This document shows, in pieces, positions 14,727 to 22,961 of a stretch of DNA of 33,846 nt. Under the pieces are notes generated by a model. It was not told the origin of the DNA, did not search any database, and saw only the letters and a list, made by a program, of their open reading frames with translations. Source of the DNA: Desulfurococcales archaeon (GTDB lineage Archaea > Thermoproteota > Thermoprotei_A > Sulfolobales > Acidilobaceae). Each line of letters opens with the position of its first letter. The first letter of the stretch is position 1. The stretch is from the NCBI GenBank assembly GCA_015521705.1, contig WANR01000047.1:1-33846 (forward strand). The letters are read 5' to 3'. Made by a program: the position numbers and the translations under genes.

Positions 14727-15509
14727 ATGGGGCGATCTCTAATGGCTATGGTGCCTCCAACGGCTTACGATAGGGCCACGATAATATTCTCCCCTGAGGG
14801 GGACCTCTACCAGGTCCGCTACGCGTTTGAGGCCGTTAAGCGTGGCTGGACAGGTGTAGGCGTGCGGTCAGACAAGGCCGTGGTTTTGGCTGCTGAGAAG
14901 AGGAAGCTCTCACCCCTGCTAGACGTCTCCGAGATAGAGAAGATCTACAAGGTGGACGACCACATTGGCGTGGCGTTCGCCGGGATGGGCAGCGATGGCA
15001 GGGTGCTTATAGACTACGCGAGGCTGGTCGCTGTAAGGCACAGGCTCGTATACGGCGAGCCCATAACAGTAGAGTACCTGGCGAAAACAATTGCAGACCT
15101 CAAGCAGGCCTACACGCAACATGGAGGGGTGCGCCCCTTCGGCGTGGCCCTCATATTTGGGGGGACGAACCCGGACGGCTCCACGAGGCTCATAAGGACA
15201 GACCCCGGGGGGCAGTACTTCAGCTACTACGCAGTCGCCATAGGCCTGGGCGAGTCCACGGTAAACGAGTACTTCGAGAAAGAGTATAGGAGGGATATGA
15301 GTTTCGAAGACATAGTGAAGCTGACACTGAAGGCTCTGTTTAAGAGCAGGATTAAGGGGGGAGAGGAAAAGGCGGAGCAGCTGATTAAGGAGTTCCATGA
15401 GCTAGTAGAGGTAGGCTACGTGATCTCGGATGAGAGAGTGTTCAATAAGATGGACCCAAAGACTATTAGGAGTTTTATATCAGAGATCGAGGGCGAGCTG
15501 CTCAAATAA
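14727..15509 (+). CDS. psmA: proteasome alpha subunit
   Basis: About 260 residues with the alpha-type N-terminal motif TAYDRATIIFSPEGDLYQVR that forms the ring gate. It also has the conserved VLAAEKRKLSPLLD, GVAFAGMGSDGRVLIDYAR, and the C-terminal Lys/Glu helix. There is no catalytic Thr, as expected for the alpha ring of the 20S core. ATG 14727 is preferred; TTG 14721 and ATG 14742 are also possible, and the last would give the short MAMVPPTAYDR start typical of the family. It sits between Pop5 and SBDS, as in the archaeal superoperon. Confidence 0.95.
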   Translation: MGRSLMAMVPPTAYDRATIIFSPEGDLYQVRYAFEAVKRGWTGVGVRSDKAVVLAAEKRKLSPLLDVSEIEKIYKVDDHIGVAFAGMGSDGRVLIDYARLVAVRHRLVYGEPITVEYLAKTIADLKQAYTQHGGVRPFGVALIFGGTNPDGSTRLIRTDPGGQYFSYYAVAIGLGESTVNEYFEKEYRRDMSFEDIVKLTLKALFKSRIKGGEEKAEQLIKEFHELVEVGYVISDERVFNKMDPKTIRSFISEIEGELLK

Positions 15510-15566
15510 CAGCCCCAGCTTTTCTTAGGGACTGTGATGCATAGATTCTCTGGCATGGCGGTAGCC

Positions 15567-15576
15567 ACATATATAC
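15567..15576 (+). promoter_or_regulatory. TATA box of the SBDS-exosome operon
   Basis: ACATATATAC is centred about 26 bp before ATG 15598, so transcription should start on the start codon itself. This marks an internal promoter for the operon running to 19771. Confidence 0.7.
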
Positions 15577-15597
15577 GCTTCCCGGTAAATCAATTTA

Positions 15598-16347
15598 ATG
15601 GCTAGGAGCCGGGCTGGCGCTACGCGCTCAGAGGTGCTTGTGGCTGTGGCTAAGAAGCCCGACTATGTCATTGCGTGGATCGAGGTTAAGGGGTCGAGGT
15701 TCGAGATACTGGTGAGGCCTGAGAAGGCCTTCGAGTATAGGGAGGGGAAGGAGGTGGACTTAGACGACGTCTTGTGGACTGACACGGTCTACAAGGATAG
15801 CAGGAAGGGGTTGAAGGCTAGCCCAGAGGCGCTGAGGAAGGCTTTCGGCACGGAGGATCCCAGGAAGATAGCAGAGGTAATACTTAGAAGAGGGGAGATC
15901 CAGCTAACCACTGAAGAGAGGAGGAAGATGCTCGAGGCCAAGAAAAGGAAGATAATAAACTACATAGCGAGAAACGCTGTGGACCCCACTACGGGGCGGC
16001 CCATACCCGAGCCGAGGATAGAGGCTGCTCTAGAGGAGCTTAGGATCGGGGTAGACCTCTACAAGGATGCGGAGGCGCAGGCTGTGGAGATAGTGAGGAA
16101 GCTCGCCAGGGTTATGCCGATAAGGCTTGCCAGGGCGCTGGTGGAGGTTGTTGTCCCGCCGCAGTTCTCTGGCAGGGTCTACGGCGAGCTTAGGAGGCTG
16201 GGTAACGTTTTGAGGGCAGACTGGTTGCCTGACGGTAGCCTGAAGGCCGAGATAGAGATCCCTGCCGGGGCCCAGGTCGAGGTCATCAGTAGGCTTAGCT
16301 CTCTAACCAGGGGCTCGGCCCAGGTTAACGTGAAGGAGGTGAAGTAG
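15598..16347 (+). CDS. sdo1: SBDS/Sdo1 ribosome maturation protein
   Basis: A 249-residue, three-domain SBDS homologue: the FYSH domain (EVKGSRFEILVRPEKAFEYR, DVLWTDTVYKDSRKG), a helical middle domain (GEIQLTTEERRKMLEAKKRK, DPTTGRPIPEPRIEAAL), and a C-terminal ferredoxin-like domain. SBDS helps release the anti-association factor aIF6 from the new 60S-like subunit. The transcript is leaderless. Its TAG is followed directly by the TTG start of rrp4 (TAGTTG). Confidence 0.97.
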   Translation: MARSRAGATRSEVLVAVAKKPDYVIAWIEVKGSRFEILVRPEKAFEYREGKEVDLDDVLWTDTVYKDSRKGLKASPEALRKAFGTEDPRKIAEVILRRGEIQLTTEERRKMLEAKKRKIINYIARNAVDPTTGRPIPEPRIEAALEELRIGVDLYKDAEAQAVEIVRKLARVMPIRLARALVEVVVPPQFSGRVYGELRRLGNVLRADWLPDGSLKAEIEIPAGAQVEVISRLSSLTRGSAQVNVKEVK

Positions 16348-17037
16348 TTGCCCAGGCTCAGGGGCAGGATCGTGGTCCCGGGAGACAGGTTACCACCCGA
16401 GGTTAAGGGCCCGGAAGAGTACCTTGTGAGGATAGGAGACGCTGTGACGCCTGCTGTTGTAGGACTCCTAGAGTCGGGGTCTAAGCCCTCTTTCGTGCCT
16501 CTGACGAGCATATACATCCCGTCTCCAGGCGACGTGGTCATAGGCCTGATAGAGTCTCAGGGCGTCATGAACTGGTTCGTCGACATAAACTCCCCCTACC
16601 AGGCCGTCCTTAACGTGCAAGACTTCCTTAAAAGGCAGTATAACCCCGCAATAGACGACTTGTCGAGGTTCCTGCAGATAGGTGACTATATAATAGCTAA
16701 GGTGCAGAGCTTCGACAGGACCAGAAACCCAGTGCTGACAGTATCGGAGGAGGGGCTTGGGAGGATAGTTGAGGGCAAGGTAGTAGAGATCTCGCCAGCT
16801 AAGGTCCCACGAGTCATTGGGAGGAAGGGTAGCATGGTTAACTCTCTGAAAGAGCTCACGGGGTGCGATTTCCTGGTAGCAGTTAACGGGAGGATACACG
16901 TTAGGTGCCCCAACGAGGACCTAGAAGCCATATCCATCCTGGCCATAAAGATGATAGAGAGGGAGGCCCACACAACTGGCTTAACTAACAGGGTTAAGAG
17001 ATTCGTGGAGGAGGAAAAGAAGCTTAGAGGTGTATAG
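16348..17037 (+). CDS. rrp4: exosome RNA-binding subunit Rrp4
   Basis: A 229-residue cap subunit of the archaeal exosome with an N-terminal domain ([13 protein letters not shown]), an S1 domain near 60-135 ([40 protein letters not shown]), and a KH domain near 145-215 ([20 protein letters not shown]). It guides RNA into the Rrp41/Rrp42 ring. The TTG start immediately follows the SBDS stop, so it is coupled. It overlaps the longest rrp41 frame by 8 bp. Confidence 0.97.
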   Translation: MPRLRGRIVVPGDRLPPEVKGPEEYLVRIGDAVTPAVVGLLESGSKPSFVPLTSIYIPSPGDVVIGLIESQGVMNWFVDINSPYQAVLNVQDFLKRQYNPAIDDLSRFLQIGDYIIAKVQSFDRTRNPVLTVSEEGLGRIVEGKVVEISPAKVPRVIGRKGSMVNSLKELTGCDFLVAVNGRIHVRCPNEDLEAISILAIKMIEREAHTTGLTNRVKRFVEEEKKLRGV

Positions 17038-17041
17038 GCTC

Positions 17042-17776
17042 GTGACAGTCAAACATGCCGGCCTGAGGCTCATAGACGAGAAAGGCTTGAGGCACGACGG
17101 GAGAAGGCCCGACGAGCTGAGGCCTGTAGCCATGAGGGTAGGCGTCCTCTCGAACGCCGACGGCTCAGCCCTGTTCGAGATAGGGAAGACAAAGGTCCTG
17201 GCAGCCGTTTACGGGCCCCGGGAGCCCCCCCAGAGGCATACAATGCTGCCCGACAGGGCTGTTCTCAGGGTCAGGTACCACATGGCCCCCTTCTCGACCA
17301 TGGACAGGAAGAGCCCGGCACCCTCCAGGAGGGAGATAGAGCTTTCAAAAGTGATCAGGGAGGCGCTGGAGCCTGTTGTCATAGCTGAGCTATACCCGAG
17401 GACTGCGATAGACGTTTTCGTCGAGGTACTACAGGCAGACGGGGGAACCCGTACTGCAGGCGTCACGGCGGCTTCGCTAGCCCTGGCTGATGCAGGCATA
17501 CCTATGAAGGGCCTGGTAGCCGGGGTTGCCGTGGGCAAGGTCGACGGAGTCATCGTCCTCGACGTGGACGAGCTAGAGGACTCGGCCGGCGAAGCGGACC
17601 TGCCCATAGCAGCGGCCCCTGACATAGGGCTCATAACACTCTTCCAGCTGAACGGCGTCCTGTCGAGGCAGGAACTCGAGGAGGCCGTAGAGATGGGGCT
17701 CTCTGCTATTAGGAGGCTTGTCGACATGGAGAAGGAGACTCTGAGATCGAGCGTCACAGTCATGCCTGGAGAGTAG
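17042..17776 (+). CDS. rrp41: exosome catalytic subunit Rrp41
   Basis: A 244-residue RNase PH-fold subunit that phosphorolytically degrades RNA 3'-5'. Family motifs include [15 protein letters not shown], the [20 protein letters not shown] region, [20 protein letters not shown], and the acidic active-site segment [14 protein letters not shown], which identifies it as the catalytic partner rather than Rrp42. The frame opens at GTG 17030, but GAGGTG (17027-17032) is correctly spaced for GTG 17042. It lies between rrp4 and rrp42 as in other archaea. Confidence 0.97.
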   Translation: MTVKHAGLRLIDEKGLRHDGRRPDELRPVAMRVGVLSNADGSALFEIGKTKVLAAVYGPREPPQRHTMLPDRAVLRVRYHMAPFSTMDRKSPAPSRREIELSKVIREALEPVVIAELYPRTAIDVFVEVLQADGGTRTAGVTAASLALADAGIPMKGLVAGVAVGKVDGVIVLDVDELEDSAGEADLPIAAAPDIGLITLFQLNGVLSRQELEEAVEMGLSAIRRLVDMEKETLRSSVTVMPGE

Positions 17777-17787
17777 GTGGTGGGGTT

Positions 17788-18621
17788 ATGAGTACTACGC
17801 CATACAAGCTCCCCATAGTGCCTATGATAAAGAAGCAGTCATACCTCTCCCTATACAGGAAAGGGGCCAGGATCGATGGCAGAGACCTCGAGACGCCCAG
17901 GAACGTCAGGATCGAGACAGGTGTGATAGAGAAGGCCGAGGGATCGGCCATAGCCAGGCTAGGGAACACCCAGGTGATAGCAGGGGTAAAGATCGACGTG
18001 GGATCCCCATTTAGAGACACCCCAGACCAGGGGGTGCTCACGGTTCACGCAGAATTCGTGCCGTTAGCTTCACCCCTCTTCGAGCCAGGGCCCCCAGACG
18101 AAAACGCTGTGGAGTTGGCCCGGGTAGTCGATAGGAGCCTTAGGGAGGTCGGGGCCGTCGACTTGTCATCGCTGGCTATAAGGCCGGGGGAGAAGGTGTG
18201 GATGCTCTGGGTCGACCTATACATACTAGACCACGACGGCAACCTTTTCGATGCATCAATGCTGGCAGCCATGGCTGCCCTGCTGGACGCGAGGCTCCCA
18301 GAATACGAAGAGCTAGAGTCGGGCGAGATCATGGTTGACAAGAGCAGGAAAGGAGAGCCGCTAAAGATAGACCACAGAGTCGTTACCGTTACCATAGCGA
18401 AGGTGGACGAGTACCTAATAGTGGATCCTACGCTAGACGAGGAGACGATAGCCGACGCCAAGATAGTAGTGGCAGTCGACGAGGAGAAGAGAATAGTGGG
18501 GGCTCAAAAGACTGGGGGCTCAGGCATGACGCGAGAAGAGATACTCAAAGCTGTCGATATAGCGGGAAAAGCGTCAGAGGTATACTTTAAAGCCCTAAAC
18601 GAGGCTATTAGTAAGGGCTAA
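17788..18621 (+). CDS. rrp42: exosome subunit Rrp42
   Basis: A 277-residue RNase PH-fold subunit that forms the hexameric ring with Rrp41 and binds RNA but is not itself catalytic. Motifs are RKGARIDGRDLETPRNVRIE near 30-50, GNTQVIAGVKIDVGSPF, and LYILDHDGNLFDASMLAAMA. At the position of the Rrp41 acidic site it has DPTLDEETIADAKIVVAVDE, consistent with the inactive partner. ATG 17788 follows GGTGGTGGGG. Confidence 0.97.
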   Translation: MSTTPYKLPIVPMIKKQSYLSLYRKGARIDGRDLETPRNVRIETGVIEKAEGSAIARLGNTQVIAGVKIDVGSPFRDTPDQGVLTVHAEFVPLASPLFEPGPPDENAVELARVVDRSLREVGAVDLSSLAIRPGEKVWMLWVDLYILDHDGNLFDASMLAAMAALLDARLPEYEELESGEIMVDKSRKGEPLKIDHRVVTVTIAKVDEYLIVDPTLDEETIADAKIVVAVDEEKRIVGAQKTGGSGMTREEILKAVDIAGKASEVYFKALNEAISKG

Positions 18622-18638
18622 GAAGAAGGGGAAAGGAG

Positions 18639-18905
18639 ATGGGCAGGACTAAGGTCGTGGGCCCCGTAGGTAGCTATGGGCCCAGGTATGGGGTCAGTGT
18701 GAGGAAGAAAGCGAGGGACGTGCTGCTTAGAAAACTCCAGGATCACGAGTGCCCATTCTGCGCCTCTAAGGGGACCGTTTACAGGGTCTCCACAGGGATC
18801 TGGGCCTGCAGGAAGTGTGGCAACAAGTGGGCCGGCGCCGCTTATACTCCAAGGTCAGAGATAGCCGCCTACATGAAGAAATACATTATAAGGGAAGAAC
18901 TCTGA
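18639..18905 (+). CDS. rpl37ae: 50S ribosomal protein L37Ae
   Basis: 88 residues, with the N-terminal GRTKVVGPVGSYGPRYGVSV signature and a zinc ribbon formed by CPFC (near 39-42) and CRKC (near 57-60). It is a large-subunit protein of archaea and eukaryotes. It is preceded by GGAAAGGAG-type Shine-Dalgarno sequence and lies 17 nt after rrp42. The rpoP gene often found next in other crenarchaea is absent: only 34 nt separate this from the Brix gene. Confidence 0.97.
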   Translation: MGRTKVVGPVGSYGPRYGVSVRKKARDVLLRKLQDHECPFCASKGTVYRVSTGIWACRKCGNKWAGAAYTPRSEIAAYMKKYIIREEL

Positions 18906-18939
18906 CAATAGGACACCTCTAGTCTACTTCCTTAGCAGG

Positions 18940-19503
18940 GTGAAGGCGCAAGCCTTGCATAGAACCCTAATAACCACCAGTAGGAGGCCCAATAACAGGG
19001 TCAGATCCTTCGTTAAGGAACTGTCGTCAACGCTGCCAAATACCGTGAGGCTGAACAGGGGCCATTTGTCCATGAGCGAGCTTGCTAGGGAGGCGATGGC
19101 TTTAGGCGCTGAAAGGGTTCTCATAGTTTCCTCGCGGCGAGGTAACCCGGGAATAATGAGGATCTATACTGTAGAGAAGGGGAGGGCTGCCCTCAATAAC
19201 ATCGTATCGTTTATAGTAAGGGGAGTGAGCCTTGCCAGGGAAGCTGGCAGGGGCTACCCTGGGCGCAGGCCCAGGGGACTGTATGTCTCCACCGACAGGT
19301 CTCTTACTTCGAGGGAGTTTGGGGAAGCTCTTAGGATAGGTCTTGGAGCCTCCATGGAGCCGGAGCCGGGCTTCCTCGAGGCTAACGTTAAAAAGGCTGG
19401 AAAGGGCATGGCTTCCCTGTCTTTCAAATACGATGGAAGGCCTGTTGGCCCTCGTATACTCCTCTCGAAACCTTCAGCCATGATTAAAGTGGATAGGCTC
19501 TAA
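18940..19503 (+). CDS. Brix-domain (Imp4-like) rRNA processing protein
   Basis: 187 residues, a single Brix domain. LITTSRRPNNRVRSFVKELS at the start, NRGHLSMSELAREAMALGAE, VLIVSSRRGNPGIMRIY and the final GPRILLSKPSAMIKV strand are typical. Archaeal Brix proteins bind rRNA during ribosome assembly. An upstream stop limits the frame; GTG 18940 is used, but TTG 18955 (MHRTLITTS) would match family starts equally well. Confidence 0.9.
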   Translation: MKAQALHRTLITTSRRPNNRVRSFVKELSSTLPNTVRLNRGHLSMSELAREAMALGAERVLIVSSRRGNPGIMRIYTVEKGRAALNNIVSFIVRGVSLAREAGRGYPGRRPRGLYVSTDRSLTSREFGEALRIGLGASMEPEPGFLEANVKKAGKGMASLSFKYDGRPVGPRILLSKPSAMIKVDRL

Positions 19504-19519
19504 GCTATGGGGGAGGCCA

Positions 19520-19771
19520 GTGGGCGAGGAGTGTTGTAGGGCTGAGATAGAGCTGTGCGCCGGAGAATTGTCAAAGCACATCTTCGAGGCTCTGCTAGCA
19601 GAGCTCGACCAGCCTTCACCGGAGAAGGGCAGTGTTAGCCTTCGCCTGGGAGAAGGGTGCCTCCGTATTAGGATCGAGTCCTGGTCTTTGTCGGGCCTGA
19701 GAGCCCTGACTAATTCCTTCCTGCTATTGACCTACGCGGCTTATGGAAGCCTCAAACAGGGAGAGCAGTAG
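19520..19771 (+). CDS. pcc1: KEOPS complex subunit Pcc1
   Basis: 83 residues with the Pcc1 fold pattern: an N-terminal strand (RAEIELCAG), a helix (IFEALLAELDQP), strands (GSVSLRLGEGCLRIRIES) and a C-terminal helix beginning LSGLRALTNSFLLL. Pcc1 dimerises KEOPS, which makes t6A37 in tRNA. The start is GTG 19520 behind GGGGGAGG. It is the last gene of the exosome operon here. Prefoldin beta, which follows in some archaea, is not present; a minus-strand gene ends 7 nt downstream. Confidence 0.85.
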   Translation: MGEECCRAEIELCAGELSKHIFEALLAELDQPSPEKGSVSLRLGEGCLRIRIESWSLSGLRALTNSFLLLTYAAYGSLKQGEQ

Positions 19772-19778
19772 TGGCTTG

Positions 19779-21203
19779 CTAGCAAGCGTCCTGGCTACTG
19801 GGTAGCGTGGCGAGGCGCGGGGTTAGTATGGGTGACTCCGTTAATAGCCTGCCTAGCTCTTCCATGAAACTATCAAGGGTGAGTACCTCCTGTTCTCCCG
19901 GCTCCCACCTCCTCCTAACACTAACAGTCTCCGTTTCGGCCTCCCTCTTGCCCGCGACCACTATGTATGGTATCCATCTCGTCGCCGCATACCTTATCCT
20001 AGCGCCGAGCCTTTCCCCGGTGTTTGACAGGAGAAGAACGCTGGCACCCCTTCTGGCAAGCTCCAAGGCTACTCTCCTAGCATACTCGGTCTCGGAACCC
20101 GTTACCGGTATAATTGCTGCCTGGTAGTGGTGTAGCCATGCAGGTATAGTGGGGACCTCTCCCCTGGTGGCTTTCAGCAACTCGTTAGAGAGGATCGCCT
20201 TGATAACTGAGTAGAGAGGACCTATACAAGCTATACTAGACCCCCCTTTCTCGAGTAACAAAGCCAGCGGATATACGCCTCCATCAGCGTGCCGATACCC
20301 CACGAGCCTGCCCTCGGCCCCCGGGGATAACTCTAGGCGGGGCTCTCCCCTGCCAATACTTATCTCAGCCAATCTCCCACTAACTCCCGAGCTCAGCTTA
20401 TCTAATACCTGCTCTAGGGGGGCTGACGCTTCTAGGGCGACGACTAGATCGCCTGTCCTGCATCCTTCAAGGGCTAGTGGCAGCTCTCTAGATAGGGCTA
20501 GGCTGCACGCCTTAACCAGGAATAGGAGAGAGCGGGGCTCCTGGGCTATGCCAACGTGGACCTCTTCCCTGGCGAAACCAGAGTCGCTGTAGCCAAAAAG
20601 CCTGCCCAGCCATCTCTCCAGCTTTAGAGTGTACTCAGCTAGTTTCGCGTTGCTGGACTGTCCTAAGCAGAGCCTCTCCATGACGTCAGAAACGCTCTTC
20701 TCGGGCTTTTCATGTAGCCAGTAACTCTCAAGGATCCCCCTCTCAACAGCCCTCCTGAAACCGATACTCTCGCCGCCAGACCAGACAGTTAGTGGCTCTC
20801 CCACGACTTCCCTGAAGGCTTCAGCTAGAGGGTGACCGTGCAATTCTAGGGAGAACTCTTTGTACCACCCTAGAGGAGCCTTGGAGACCCTTAATCCCTC
20901 ATTATCCAGGCATTTTGAGAGCCCCTCAAGTAAACGCTGTGCCTCCATAACTCCTGCGAGGTGCCTGGAGAGATGGGCATACGGGTAAACCAGGGCCTGG
21001 GAGACGCCTATCTTCCCAGCCCATGAAGCTACTTCGCTGCAAGCCTCTCTAACTGTTGAATAACCGTCACCAGCCTCCACGGAAACCATTACCACCAGGC
21101 AGTTACTGCAGGAACCACTGCCAGAGGGGTCTGGCGGGTCATCTACGGCGGGGCTCAGGGTTTTATAGCTAAAGCTCTTCGCGTGCAATAGAAGCATTTT
21201 CAT
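19779..21203 (-). CDS. stand-alone threonyl-tRNA editing protein (ThrRS-ed)
   Basis: 474 residues. Residues 1-145 are the archaeal ThrRS N-terminal editing domain, related to D-aminoacyl-tRNA deacylase, with MLLLHAKSFSYKT, ALVYPYAHLSRHLA and APLGWYKEFSLELHGHPLAE. The last 120 residues are an anticodon-binding domain (PTIPAWLHHYQAAIIPV, GASVLLLSNTGERLGARIRY, RWIPYIVVAGKRE). The middle region aligns in position with the class II core but lacks motifs 2 and 3, so it should not aminoacylate. Crenarchaea such as Aeropyrum and Sulfolobus split ThrRS into a catalytic and an editing protein; this is the editing one, clearing Ser-tRNA(Thr) in trans. The catalytic gene is outside the window. Confidence 0.93.
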   Translation of the reverse strand: MKMLLLHAKSFSYKTLSPAVDDPPDPSGSGSCSNCLVVMVSVEAGDGYSTVREACSEVASWAGKIGVSQALVYPYAHLSRHLAGVMEAQRLLEGLSKCLDNEGLRVSKAPLGWYKEFSLELHGHPLAEAFREVVGEPLTVWSGGESIGFRRAVERGILESYWLHEKPEKSVSDVMERLCLGQSSNAKLAEYTLKLERWLGRLFGYSDSGFAREEVHVGIAQEPRSLLFLVKACSLALSRELPLALEGCRTGDLVVALEASAPLEQVLDKLSSGVSGRLAEISIGRGEPRLELSPGAEGRLVGYRHADGGVYPLALLLEKGGSSIACIGPLYSVIKAILSNELLKATRGEVPTIPAWLHHYQAAIIPVTGSETEYARRVALELARRGASVLLLSNTGERLGARIRYAATRWIPYIVVAGKREAETETVSVRRRWEPGEQEVLTLDSFMEELGRLLTESPILTPRLATLPSSQDAC

Positions 21204-21378
21204 CCCATCTACCCTCCTCAGAGAGTAGCAGCGGAGAGGAATAATAAGCCAAGCGCCTCTGGACTGCTAGCAGTTGAGCGTTTTAGCCGGTTTTTAAGGA
21301 TTAGTCACGGCCGAGAGGGACTTGGGCACGCTCTCCCCTATCTACCGTTATTAGTTCCCGGGCTACTAACTAGGATCC

Positions 21379-22887
21379 ATGGGAGAGTGGGGTATGGCTA
21401 GAGCTAAAGAGAAGGAGTACCGGGACCTCACTGACCTGCCAGGCGTAGGGCCTTCGACAGCCCAGAAGCTGATAGAGGCCGGTTACCCAACGATAGAAGC
21501 GCTAGCCGTTTCAACGCCGCACGAGGTTAGTCAGGCCACTGGGATACCACTAGCTACTGCCCAGAAAATAATACAGGTGGCCAGGGAAGCCCTAGACATA
21601 TCGCTGAAAACAGCGCTCGACCTGAAGAAGGAGAGAATGACTGTCAGAAAGATCACTACAGGGAGCAAAAACCTGGACGCACTGCTCGGGGGAGGAGTGG
21701 AGACTAGGACCATAACAGAGTTCTTCGGGGAGTACGGGTCAGGTAAGTGCGTCGACCGCGAGACTCCGATCCCGGCGATTAGGGGGGGTGAGAGTGACGT
21801 CTACGAGATCGAGGATCTATACTTCAAGTATGCAGCCAAGAACGGAGAGAAGCCGTATGACGGGGGCTTCCTGGTTAGAGCCGAGGACCTGGCCGTGTAC
21901 TCCTTTGACGGTGAAGCGGTCAGGAAGGCGCGGGCTCCTTTGCTATATAGAGAGAAAGTGGAGAAGATAGTCGTGATAAAGACTAGTAGGGGGGCAGTTG
22001 TCAGGGCCACACGGGCCCACCCGCTACTCGCGCTGACCGTGAAGGGTCCTGCATGGGTCGCATCGGCTAGTATTAGGCCGGGAACCATGATAGCCCTGGC
22101 CCCTCCTCTAGGAAGACTGCTAGAAGGCTCCACGGCTATCATGCACAGGGGCATTAGCTGGGACCGTGTGGTCGAGGTCAGGGAGGAAGATTACGGTGAT
22201 TACGTGTACGACGTCGTAGTCCCAGGACACCACTCCTTCGTGGCAGGCAGCTTGCCTGTCGTGATGCATAACACCCAAATCTGCCACCAGCTGGCTATAA
22301 ATGTCCAGCTGCCAGAAGACCGGGGGGGTCTGGAGGGTAAGGCGGTATATGTCGACTCCGAGGGCACCTTCAGATGGGAAAGGATAGACCAGATGGCCAG
22401 GGGTCTTGGCCTCGATCCCGACAAGGTTATGGAGAACATTTTCTGGATAAGGGCCGTCAATAGCCACCACCAAATGGCGATCGTCAATGAATTATTCGAC
22501 CTAGTCAAGAGAGAGAACGTTAAACTAGTTGTTGTAGACTCTGTTACAAGCCATTTCAGGGCAGAATTCCCTGGAAGGGAGAACCTGGCAACCAGGCAGC
22601 AGCTACTCAATAGGCACCTCCACCAGCTAGTGAGGCTAGCAGAAGTGCACGACCTAGCCGTCGTGATCACAAACCAAGTAATGGCGAGGCCAGACGTCTT
22701 CTTCGGAGACCCCACCCAGGCCGTGGGCGGCCACGTGCTCTACCACACGCCAGGAGTCAGAGTACAGCTAAAGAAGAGCAGAGGTAACAAGAGAATAGCC
22801 AGGGTGGTCGACGCGCCCCACCTACCTGAGAGTGAAACAGTCTTTGTGATAACAGAGTGGGGCATAAGAGACCCTGAAGAGGAATAG
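21379..22887 (+). CDS. radA: RadA recombinase precursor containing an intein
   Basis: A 502-codon precursor; without the intein the mature protein is 327 residues, the normal RadA length. It has an N-terminal HhH domain ([18 protein letters not shown]), the linker, then the P-loop GEYGSGK interrupted after Lys123 by a 175-residue intein and resuming with [11 protein letters not shown]. Walker B is KLVVVDS, and the L1/L2 region includes TNQVMARPD and [17 protein letters not shown]. RadA forms filaments for strand exchange. ATG 21379 is used; ATG 21394 (MARAKEKEY) is an alternative. Splicing is required because the intein splits the ATP-binding loop. Confidence 0.97.
   Translation: MGEWGMARAKEKEYRDLTDLPGVGPSTAQKLIEAGYPTIEALAVSTPHEVSQATGIPLATAQKIIQVAREALDISLKTALDLKKERMTVRKITTGSKNLDALLGGGVETRTITEFFGEYGSGKCVDRETPIPAIRGGESDVYEIEDLYFKYAAKNGEKPYDGGFLVRAEDLAVYSFDGEAVRKARAPLLYREKVEKIVVIKTSRGAVVRATRAHPLLALTVKGPAWVASASIRPGTMIALAPPLGRLLEGSTAIMHRGISWDRVVEVREEDYGDYVYDVVVPGHHSFVAGSLPVVMHNTQICHQLAINVQLPEDRGGLEGKAVYVDSEGTFRWERIDQMARGLGLDPDKVMENIFWIRAVNSHHQMAIVNELFDLVKRENVKLVVVDSVTSHFRAEFPGRENLATRQQLLNRHLHQLVRLAEVHDLAVVITNQVMARPDVFFGDPTQAVGGHVLYHTPGVRVQLKKSRGNKRIARVVDAPHLPESETVFVITEWGIRDPEEE
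21748..22272 (+). mobile_element. mini-intein in the RadA P-loop
   Basis: 175 residues from Cys1 to the terminal His-Asn. Block A is CVDRETPIP, block B is [15 protein letters not shown] with the T-x-x-H pair, block F is [14 protein letters not shown], and block G is VVMHN followed by Thr as +1 nucleophile. There is no LAGLIDADG or other endonuclease domain; that region is a short linker (about GSTAIMHRG), so it can splice but no longer home. It sits between the Lys and Thr of GSGK/T, the same point as the RadA inteins of Pyrococcus. Confidence 0.95.
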
Positions 22888-22961
22888 GGCCCCCTAGAAA
22901 CCACTGGGCTATCTCCAGGGAAAAACAAGACCAGTGGAAGACGGATGCTTATGAAAAACTG

